A stretch of 12,167 nt of DNA, from NCBI GenBank assembly GCA_002279765.1, contig NCCR01000337.1, positions 1-12,167 on the forward strand. The letters are read 5' to 3'. The stretch's first letter is position 1; each line of letters starts with the position of its first letter. Of this stretch, positions 1-6,516 are shown in pieces. This stretch comes from Verrucomicrobia bacterium 12-59-8 (GTDB lineage: Bacteria; Verrucomicrobiota; Verrucomicrobiae; Verrucomicrobiales; Verrucomicrobiaceae). Made by a program: the position numbers and the translations under genes. A model generated the notes under the pieces. The model saw nothing but the letters and a program-made list of their open reading frames with translations, ran no database searches and was not told the DNA's origin.

Positions 1-488
1 TCGAAGGACTCGAAGTTCTCTGCCCAGATGCCGAAGCGAGCCTCGAACGAGGCGGCAAAACATCGGGCACATGGTGGATCGACATCGCGGCTCCTCACAC
101 GCATGTCGTGGTGCAATGGAACGCCAGCAGCGGGTTCAGCCTGGAAGAAGTTGACGAGGAAGAGCCTGCGTACGGCTCACTGCCCGCCGAGCGCTACAAG
201 ACCGTTCAACTGGCCCTCCGTCGCATGACGCAGCTTCTGGCCGCTGATTCGCAGGCAGAGGCGGGCGGTGTGGCTCTCGGTGAACTGCGTGAAATTCACG
301 GTCTGACCCAGGCAGCTCTGGGTGCAAAACTGGGCATCAAGCAGGCGGCAGTCTCGCGCGTGGAAGGTCGGAGCGATCTCCATCTCGACACGCTGATGAC
401 CATTGTGGAAGCCTTGGGCGGCAGGCTGGAAATCCGCGCCAGCTTCCCCGAGTGCGAGGTGCCCATGCGCTTCGTACCCGCTTCGTAA
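1..488 (+). CDS. XRE-family helix-turn-helix regulator, 5' partial
   Basis: This is the C-terminal part of a DNA-binding protein, probably a small transcriptional regulator or antitoxin-like repressor. The reading frame is open from base 3 to the TAA at 486-488. A GTG at 108 could serve as a start, but coding-like sequence continues upstream of it (TSGTWWIDIAAPHTHVVVQW). That fits a family, as I recall it, with an N-terminal WWxDV...VVVEW segment followed by an XRE domain, so the true start lies before the window. The helix-turn-helix is at about 271-435: ELREIHGLTQAALGAKLGIK, then QAAVSRVEGRSDLHLDTLMT. The second helix carries the typical QAAVSRVE recognition pattern. The segment after it (EALGGRLEIRASFP) is the usual ending of HigA-like and related XRE proteins. 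No toxin partner is visible on this side. The DNA-binding call is firm; the target and physiological role are unknown. Confidence 0.8.
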   Translation, partial: EGLEVLCPDAEASLERGGKTSGTWWIDIAAPHTHVVVQWNASSGFSLEEVDEEEPAYGSLPAERYKTVQLALRRMTQLLAADSQAEAGGVALGELREIHGLTQAALGAKLGIKQAAVSRVEGRSDLHLDTLMTIVEALGGRLEIRASFPECEVPMRFVPAS

Positions 489-565
489 ACGAATCACCGG
501 TGACCTGCGCCGAAGGCCCAGTTCGCCGATAGGCTCTCATCAGAGGCGCGTTTGAGATCACACTC

Positions 566-1855
566 ATGATTCGTCTCCTCCTTGGTTTCCTTTTCGCCTG
601 CATCAGCGCCGCCTCAGCCGCGGACCTCTCCGTCGCCGCCTACCCCTCCATTCAGGAAGCGCTGAATGCGAATCCGAACCGCACGCTCTTTGTGCCGGCG
701 GGGGATTATGTGATCACCGAGAAGATCCGCATCCGTGGCGAGCGGAGCGGGTTGTTTGGTCCTGGGCGCATCATTCAGCAGAGCGCGGATCAGCCGATCA
801 TTGAGATCGAAAACGCCACGGGCGCGGAGATTCGTGATCTGACGCTCACGCGGCCGGAGGGCAAGATGGAATCCCGCAATGAAGGCGTGCTGGCCATCAA
901 ATGCCGCGACCTCGTGCTCGACAACGTGCGTGTCATCGACAACCGCAGCCCTGCCGCAGCCATCACCGTGCGCGAGAGCAAGGACACGCGCATCAGCCGC
1001 TGCCTGGTGCGCAACTACATGCGCGTGAGCATTGATGACCGCACGCAGAGCAAGGACTGGGGCTACGCCTTCAACTGCACCGACGGAACCGGCATCAACG
1101 TGGATTACAGCACCGGCACGCTGATCGAAGGCAACCGCGTCATCGAGGACAACTTTGTTCCCACTCCGGAAGTGAAGGCCAAATACAAGCTGGGCGACTA
1201 CGTGAAGAAGAACGCGGTCAAAGGGGGGATCATGAACCAGCAGGCCTGGGACTCCAACTACACCGACGCCTGGCAGCAGGGCTCAGGCATTGTGGTCAAT
1301 GCCCCGGAGGTGAATGATCTGACGCGCGTGATCGGCAACCACATTGAGAACGCCGCGCAGGGTTTGGACATTCACGCGGATCACGTCATCGTATCGCAGA
1401 ACATCATCACGAATGCCTTCATCGGCATGAAGGCCATGCACGGCTCGCGCAATGTTCTCATCACCGGCAATCAGTTCGTGCGCAACTCGCTCTGGGCCAT
1501 CGGCCTCATGCCTGGTGCTGCGGCGCATCCTGCCACCGATGACAAACCGGAGAACGCCGACGGCGGCTCCATCATCAGCAACAACCTTATTTCCGACTTC
1601 GGCCACGGCGACGCGCATTGGATCTGGGGCGATGAACGCTCTCCCATCAAATTCGACAACGGCCAGCAGCCCGATGATCCGCCGCTCGCTGATGTCATTA
1701 TCACCGGCAACGTCATTCACAGCGTTGGCAAACCGCGCTACAAATACGCTGTCATCATTCCTGGTGGGCCGAATGCGCCGAGGGGGCTTCATTTTTCGAA
1801 CAATCTGTTTCATCCGGGCACGCAGGGAGTGTGCAATGGGGAGCTGCCGGAGTGA
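566..1855 (+). CDS. Secreted right-handed parallel beta-helix protein
   Basis: The 429-residue product has a clear signal peptide: MIRLLLGFLFACISAASA with a probable AXA cleavage near residue 18 or 19. The N-terminal SIQEALNANPNRTLFVPAGDY is the opening typical of pectate-lyase-like beta-helices. Short repeating coils follow, with the pattern V-I-x-x-N-x-I or I-x-G-N: LIEGNRVI, VIGNHIEN, VIVSQNIITN, VLITGNQFVRN, SIISNNLISD, VIITGNVIHSV and LHFSNNLFHP. Such folds occur in polysaccharide lyases, glycoside hydrolases, C5-epimerases and non-catalytic surface proteins. I could not assign catalytic residues or a carbohydrate-active family, so enzymatic activity is an inference from the fold and from the sulfatase neighbourhood. 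The ATG at 566 gives the signal peptide directly; there is no Shine-Dalgarno sequence before it. The next gene starts 23 bases downstream but differs strongly in base composition, so a shared operon is uncertain. Confidence 0.8.
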   Translation: MIRLLLGFLFACISAASAADLSVAAYPSIQEALNANPNRTLFVPAGDYVITEKIRIRGERSGLFGPGRIIQQSADQPIIEIENATGAEIRDLTLTRPEGKMESRNEGVLAIKCRDLVLDNVRVIDNRSPAAAITVRESKDTRISRCLVRNYMRVSIDDRTQSKDWGYAFNCTDGTGINVDYSTGTLIEGNRVIEDNFVPTPEVKAKYKLGDYVKKNAVKGGIMNQQAWDSNYTDAWQQGSGIVVNAPEVNDLTRVIGNHIENAAQGLDIHADHVIVSQNIITNAFIGMKAMHGSRNVLITGNQFVRNSLWAIGLMPGAAAHPATDDKPENADGGSIISNNLISDFGHGDAHWIWGDERSPIKFDNGQQPDDPPLADVIITGNVIHSVGKPRYKYAVIIPGGPNAPRGLHFSNNLFHPGTQGVCNGELPE

Positions 1856-1878
1856 GTGGCCTCTGCTGAACACTGAAT

Positions 1879-2772
1879 ATGAATTCGAACGAAATTCCTG
1901 AATCCCTGGTGTCCATTTGGGGAACTGATACTCCCATTTTACTGGGGCTGACAGAAAAGGAGGCCATGGTGATTGATCTGGGCACAGGGCAAACCCACTC
2001 GTTTCGTTTTCCCGCTGTGAGCGAGGCATTCACACCTGTGGGTGATTTTTCCGCGAAACATGACGTTTTCGTCACCGCATCTGCACCTGGGGTTGTGACC
2101 GCCATTCAGGCATCAAATCACAAGCAGCTTTGGCAAGTAGTTCAAAAGGGTTTGATTTCAGATGTGTGCGTTATTGATGCCTCCAAGGACGTGGTATTGT
2201 CCGGTCGAACTACAAGGGTGTTAAGGCTAGAAGATGGGGCTTTGGTGGATAGTCCTCTTTCCAATTATCACTCTCAGATGAAAGCGGGGAGAGGATGCAT
2301 TTGTGTGAAAAATAGAACTCAAGAGAGCTACTATTTTGATCACTCTTCGAAGCCTGGACTGTTTATGAAGTCTCCGTTCACCAGCTTAAAAGCCGCAATC
2401 AGCACTCCCCATTTTATTGCGATTGTCGGGATTGAATCTGCAGGAAAAGTGATATTTCTTGATCCTGTATTCGGAACTGAAGCGGGCAAAGCACTCATTC
2501 CGAATTGTAACCTGATCGATACGATCACATACGATTCGAAACGAGATTGCCTCTTAGCCGCGTCTCACAGCACGTCAAAACGTATTGAAGTGTGGGAGCT
2601 GTCGATAACTGGGAAACAGCAGAGGTTAGCCGTTTTGCCTGAGGGCGTTGGGCGAGTTGGATGGTCGTTTCGTCTTGATGGAACACAGCTTGTTTCCCCT
2701 GGGGGCAGGCTAGCGGATCTGACATCCGGTGAGTTATTGAGGCATACGTGGGGCGATTGGGGGTTGAAATGA
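1879..2772 (+). CDS. Cytoplasmic beta-propeller-like (WD40/PQQ-like) protein, AT-rich
   Basis: The 297-residue product lacks a signal peptide or membrane segment. It shows repeated strand-turn-strand units typical of WD40 or quinoprotein-like propellers: EAMVIDLGTGQTHSFRFP, GVVTAIQASNHKQLWQVV, TTRVLRLEDGALVDSPL, GKVIFLDPVFGTEAGKAL, KRIEVWELSITGKQQRLAVL and GRLADLTSGELLRHTW. About six blades can be guessed. No catalytic motif is seen, and the function is unknown; such proteins usually act as binding scaffolds. The start is well fixed, since an in-frame TGA lies at 1867-1869 and the ATG at 1879 is the first one after it. Base composition stands out: three sampled lines of 60 bases gave about 38-52% GC, against 62-72% in neighbouring genes. 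This suggests recent acquisition or relaxed selection. It is convergent with the helicase, with about 80 bases between the stops. Confidence 0.6.
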   Translation: MNSNEIPESLVSIWGTDTPILLGLTEKEAMVIDLGTGQTHSFRFPAVSEAFTPVGDFSAKHDVFVTASAPGVVTAIQASNHKQLWQVVQKGLISDVCVIDASKDVVLSGRTTRVLRLEDGALVDSPLSNYHSQMKAGRGCICVKNRTQESYYFDHSSKPGLFMKSPFTSLKAAISTPHFIAIVGIESAGKVIFLDPVFGTEAGKALIPNCNLIDTITYDSKRDCLLAASHSTSKRIEVWELSITGKQQRLAVLPEGVGRVGWSFRLDGTQLVSPGGRLADLTSGELLRHTWGDWGLK

Positions 2773-2852
2773 ACCCACGTGTTAAGGCGCAATCTCCGGT
2801 TCACCCTAGATCAGTTGACGCCATCCTATGACATGAGTCTCAATAAAACACC

Positions 2853-3954
2853 CTACTTCCGAAACTCGCTGAACCTCACCTTCAGCTTGTCCTCAAGCTG
2901 GGTGATCTGCCATTTTTCCTTGGCGTTGATCAGCGCGAGTGACATGCCTTTCTTCCCGGCGCGGGCGGTGCGGCCGCTGCGGTGGGTGTAGTATTCGAGC
3001 TGGTCGGGGAGCTGGTGATGGATGACGAAGGACAGGTCTGCCACGTCGATGCCGCGTGCGGCCACATCCGTGGCGACGACGAACTGGACGCGCTGCTTTT
3101 TGAAGGCGCGCATGACTTTGTCGCGCTCCTTCTGCCAGGCCGAGATCGGCGAGCTCCTGATAGAGCTCCATGGCACCGGCCTTGGTGCGGCAGAATATGA
3201 TGCCGCGGCGGTCCTTCTGGCGCTGGAGGAAGTCGAAGATGTAGGCGGTTTTTCCGTCCCGTTTGCAGACGGCAAAACGGTGGTCGATGTCGCGATTCAC
3301 CACATTCGCCTGATCGATCTGGATCGAGTGCGGGTTGGCGGACATGCTGCCCTTGATGAGGTCCTGGATGCCCGGGGGGAAGGTGGCGGAAAAGAGCCAG
3401 GTGCTGCGCCGCATGGCAGCGAGCTTGAGAATCTCTGTGAGCTGCTTCTTGAAGCCCATGCTCAGCATCTCATCCGCCTCGTCCAGCACGACATAGCGCA
3501 CGAATTCCAGCGTCAGCGCATCCCGCTCGATCAAATCGAGCAAACGGCCCGGTGTGGCCACCACGATGTGCGTGGGGCGTTTCAGCGCGTCTGTTTGGCG
3601 GTCGATGTTGTCGCCGCCGCTGACGACTTCGATGAAGATTTTATCCGTGTACTTGGTGAAGCGGAAGAGCTGCTTGCCGATCTGTTTGGCCAGCTCGCGG
3701 GTGGGCGCAAGCACCAGCCCCTGGATGTCCCGGTGCTTGGGGTTCATCTTGGTGAGCAGCGGCAGGCCAAAGGCCGCCGTCTTGCCCGTGCCGGTCTGCG
3801 CCTGCGCGATGAGATCGCTGCCGTCTTTGAGCAGAAACGGGATCACTGTGGACTGCACCGCCGTCGGCGTGACGATGCCCAGCTCCTCCAGACCACGGAT
3901 CATCTCCGGTGGAATTCCAAGGGCGGCAAAAGGATGGGGGGCGGTTTCTGACAT
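2853..3954 (-). pseudogene. DEAD-box ATP-dependent RNA helicase, frameshifted by an internal deletion
   Basis: An RNA helicase that would unwind RNA duplexes using ATP. From the ATG at 3954 (MSETAPHPFAALGIPPEM) the first frame carries the Q motif (TPTAVQ), motif I AQTGTGKT at residues 52-59, Ia PTREL at 84-88, Ib TPGR, II DEAD at 158-161, III SAT at 189-191 and IV IIFCRT. After ELADLGL (residue 273, near 3137) the frame is wrong. The rest of the protein continues in another frame from QKERDKVMRAF to the TAG at 2853-2855, with motif V VATDVAARGIDV and motif VI HRSGRTARAG. The expected EALHGDL-type segment between IV and V is absent altogether, so about ten residues plus a frame change are lost, not just one base. 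The ending KVRFSEFRK comes directly after the core, so there is no C-terminal extension. An ATG at 4026 would add 24 non-conserved residues and is less likely. It is either a real pseudogene or a sequence error. Confidence 0.85.
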
Positions 3955-4049
3955 CCCGCTGCTGTCCGTCACAATGCTGTGAATTGCCAGCGGAAAGCAG
4001 TGCGACGCTGAAACACGCGAGATCATCCCTTCCTCATCGTTCTCATGGA

Positions 4050-5591
4050 ATGAAGTGCTTCCTCATCCTGTTTTCATCATTCGTCATGCTGAATGGGTCA
4101 TTCGCGGCGGAACCACGCCCGAACATCCTTTTCATCTACGCCGACGACTGGGGCTGGGGAGATCTTGCCTGCCACGGGCATCCGCATCTGAAGACGCCAA
4201 ATCTGGACCGCCTCGCAAAGGAGGGCACCGATTTCCAGCAGTTCGTCGTGTGCAATCCAGTGTGTTCGCCCAGCCGCACGGCCGTCGTCACCGGGCGGTA
4301 TCCGGCGCGGCATCTGGTGCATCAGCATTTCGCCGGGCATGCGGAAAATGTCGCACGCGGCATGCCGGACTGGCTGGACCCGAAGGTCACGCTGCTGCCG
4401 CGCCTCATGAAGGAAGCCGGCTACGCCACGGCGCATTATGGCAAGTGGCACCTCTCCGGCGGCGGCAAGGACATCGATGCTCCGCTGCCCAGTGAGTACG
4501 GCTACGATGATGCCGCTGTCTGGACCGGACCTGGACGCAGCGTATTTGAAGGCACAAGCGTCGAGCGGCAGGCCGGGGACGCGCATGACAAGTCGGGCGC
4601 TTCGTTTCAAACCATCGCAGCGGCGGAGCATGTGCTGCGTTTTGTCCGGCAGGCCAATGGCGAAAAGAAACCGTTCTACATCAACTTCTGGCTGCATGAG
4701 ACACATCACCTCGTCGCAGCCACGGAGGAGCAGAAGGCGCCGTATCCGGACACGGCCGAGCCCCGGGTGCTGGCGCTGCTGGATGAATTGAAGCTCGCCG
4801 AGAACACGATCGTCATTTTTTCCAGTGACAACGGCCCGGAGAATTCGCAGCCGCGCCCGACCGACAAGCTCTACCACAGCGTGGGCACCACGGGTGGACT
4901 GCGCGGTCGCAAACGCAGCCTGTACATGGGCGGCGTAAACGTGCCTTTCATCGTGCGCTGGCCCGATCATGTGCCGGCAGGGCGCGTGGACAAGACCAGC
5001 GTCATCGCCGGTGTGGACATGCTGCCCACGCTGCTCGCCGCCACGGGCGTTGCCACTCCGGCGGGTTATCAAAGCGACGGGCTGAATGTGCTGGCGGCTT
5101 TTAAAGGCGAGCCCTTCACGCGCCCGCAGCCGCTCTTCTGGGAATGGCGCGGCCCGAATTCGCAGGAGGCCGACTGGCCGCAACTTGCCATGCGCCAGGG
5201 TTTCCACACGCTGGTCATGAACTATGACGGCAGCCGCACCGAACTTTACGACTTGGGCAAGGATCGCGCGCAGGAAAATGACCTCTCCACCGCCGATCCA
5301 GAGCGCGTCGCCACAATGACCGCCGCCCTGCGTGGTTGGCAGAAAACGCTGCCTGTGCCCACACCTCCTGCTTCAGTTGCGGCGCGCAAAAAGCCAGCCG
5401 CGGTTCCTGCCAAACCGGCGCCGAACCGGGCTGTCGCCTTCAAGCGATGGGACAAGAATGCGGACGGCATCCTCACGCTCGAAGAATACACTGATGGCCT
5501 GTCTAAAAACGAAAACGCAGCTCAGCGCTTCAAGAATTTCGACAAGAATCAAGATGGACAGTTGTCGCGCGAGGAGTTTGTGGGTCCGTGA
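4050..5591 (+). CDS. Sulfatase 1: secreted S1 sulfatase with C-terminal EF-hand pair
   Basis: A family S1 formylglycine sulfatase, hydrolysing sulfate esters probably on a polysaccharide, and exported by a signal peptide (MKCFLILFSSFVMLNGSFAA). Metal-site aspartates are D32-D33 (IYADDWGWGD). The maturation motif is C72-S-P-S-R76 within NPVCSPSRTAVVTGRYPAR, and GKWH is at K132/H134. H216 and H219 lie in LHETHH, and D260-N261 in SSDNG. After a Pro/Ala-rich linker (around 435-457) come two canonical EF-hand loops, DKNADGILTLEE (468-479) and DKNQDGQLSREE (498-509), with Ca-ligand positions 1, 3, 5 and 12 all present. Oddly, the conserved helix before the SDNG motif (Y..I..LD..VG in the other sulfatases here) is missing: PDTAEP runs directly into RVLALLDELKLAENT at residues 238-239. 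The protein is otherwise full length at 513 residues. The ATG at 4050 is chosen because it opens the signal peptide; the frame is open from 3909 but that stretch is antisense to the helicase. Activity may be lost because of the deletion. Confidence 0.88.
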   Translation: MKCFLILFSSFVMLNGSFAAEPRPNILFIYADDWGWGDLACHGHPHLKTPNLDRLAKEGTDFQQFVVCNPVCSPSRTAVVTGRYPARHLVHQHFAGHAENVARGMPDWLDPKVTLLPRLMKEAGYATAHYGKWHLSGGGKDIDAPLPSEYGYDDAAVWTGPGRSVFEGTSVERQAGDAHDKSGASFQTIAAAEHVLRFVRQANGEKKPFYINFWLHETHHLVAATEEQKAPYPDTAEPRVLALLDELKLAENTIVIFSSDNGPENSQPRPTDKLYHSVGTTGGLRGRKRSLYMGGVNVPFIVRWPDHVPAGRVDKTSVIAGVDMLPTLLAATGVATPAGYQSDGLNVLAAFKGEPFTRPQPLFWEWRGPNSQEADWPQLAMRQGFHTLVMNYDGSRTELYDLGKDRAQENDLSTADPERVATMTAALRGWQKTLPVPTPPASVAARKKPAAVPAKPAPNRAVAFKRWDKNADGILTLEEYTDGLSKNENAAQRFKNFDKNQDGQLSREEFVGP

Positions 5592-5610
5592 ACGCATCAT
5601 CCCGTTTGCC

Positions 5611-6468
5611 ATGAAGTCTCTGACCCTCATTCTTCCACTCCTGCTGCTCGTCTGCCATCCATCGCTGTCAGCGGTGGAGAAACCTATCGCGCTGTGGCCG
5701 GCGGGAGCTCCAGGTGCCCTGGGCACGACGCCCAAGGACATCCCGACGCTCACTCCCTATGTGCCCGCGAAAGCCAGCGGCACCGCGATGCTGCTCATTC
5801 CGGGCGGCAGCTACTCGGGCATTTATGAGGGGCAGGCGGAGCCGTTTGCACGCTGGCTCAATGAGCAGGGCATCACCGCCTTCGTTCTGCGCTACCGGCT
5901 CGGCAGCGCAGGCTATCGCTATCCGGCCCAGCTCCAGGATGCGGTGGAGTCCATGCGGCAGATCCGGGCCGATGCCGCACGCTGGAAGATCGACCCCAAA
6001 CGCATCGGCGTGATGGGTTTCTCCGCCGGAGGACATCTCGTCTCCACCTTGATCAACCGCCCTGAAGACGGCGAGATCGACGGACGCACCCCCACCGTGA
6101 GTCCACGGCCGGATCTTGCCATTCTCTGCTATCCCGTCATCAGCATGATCACCAAACCGCATGCGACTTCGCGCAAGACGCTCATTGGCGACAAGCCGAG
6201 CGACCAACTCATCCGCAAGACCTCCAGCGAGTTTCAGGTGCGTCCCGGCCTTCCGCCCTGCTTTCTCTGGCACACCTTTGAGGACAAACTCGTCCCTGTG
6301 GAGCACGCACAACTCTACGCCGCCGCGTTGCATCAAAACGGCGTGCCCCATGAGCTCCATCTCTATCAGCATGGCGACCACGGCACCGGCCTCATCGGCA
6401 CGCAGCACCCATGGTTCGCGGATCTGCTGTTCTGGCTGAAGGCCCAGAAATGGATCGTCGGACCTTGA
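5611..6468 (+). CDS. Secreted alpha/beta-hydrolase esterase (acetyl-xylan-esterase-like)
   Basis: A 285-residue serine hydrolase with signal peptide MKSLTLILPLLLLVCHPSLS. The nucleophile elbow is GFSAGG with Ser138. Asp225 in FEDKLVPVEHA and His257 in HGDHGTGL complete a plausible catalytic triad. LLIPGGSYSG (61-70) is the position where related enzymes have the HGGG oxyanion loop. PAQLQDAVESMRQIRADAAR followed by IDPKRIGVMGFSAGG is typical of the BD-FAE/acetyl-xylan-esterase-like group, which removes acetyl or feruloyl groups from polysaccharides. The substrate here is inferred only from the neighbourhood. The gene begins 19 bases after sulfatase 1 and ends 48 bases before sulfatase 2, so co-transcription is likely. 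The frame is open upstream to 5332, but that part overlaps the sulfatase 1 coding sequence and is not used. The ATG at 5611 gives the signal peptide. Confidence 0.85.
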   Translation: MKSLTLILPLLLLVCHPSLSAVEKPIALWPAGAPGALGTTPKDIPTLTPYVPAKASGTAMLLIPGGSYSGIYEGQAEPFARWLNEQGITAFVLRYRLGSAGYRYPAQLQDAVESMRQIRADAARWKIDPKRIGVMGFSAGGHLVSTLINRPEDGEIDGRTPTVSPRPDLAILCYPVISMITKPHATSRKTLIGDKPSDQLIRKTSSEFQVRPGLPPCFLWHTFEDKLVPVEHAQLYAAALHQNGVPHELHLYQHGDHGTGLIGTQHPWFADLLFWLKAQKWIVGP

Positions 6469-6516
6469 TCACAACTCACTGACACAAATCCTCCTGCCTC
6501 ACGTTCACCCCAGCCC

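Noticed and set aside
1..488. Toxin-antitoxin pair with the XRE protein as antitoxin
   Set aside because: No toxin frame is visible on either side within the window; the upstream sequence is part of the same protein frame.
494..503. Ten-base perfect palindrome TCACCGGTGA just after the regulator gene
   Set aside because: A single short palindrome in GC-rich DNA is expected by chance; no second copy or promoter was seen to support an operator.
1283..2029. Antisense open frame bridging the beta-helix and propeller genes
   Set aside because: It spans two plus-strand genes of unlike composition and has no recognisable domain.
3022..3951. Plus-strand open frame (309 codons) across the helicase
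   Set aside because: Antisense to conserved helicase motifs I-IV; the translation has no family features.
3909..4049. Upstream extension of sulfatase 1 to the ATG at 3909
   Set aside because: It would place 47 non-hydrophobic residues, antisense to the helicase start, before a clear signal peptide beginning at 4050.
4098..5207. Antisense open frame (369 codons) across sulfatase 1
   Set aside because: A shadow frame of the sulfatase; no domain or signal recognisable.
5668..6408. Antisense open frame across the esterase
   Set aside because: Covers the catalytic sequence of the esterase on the opposite strand and shows no own motif.
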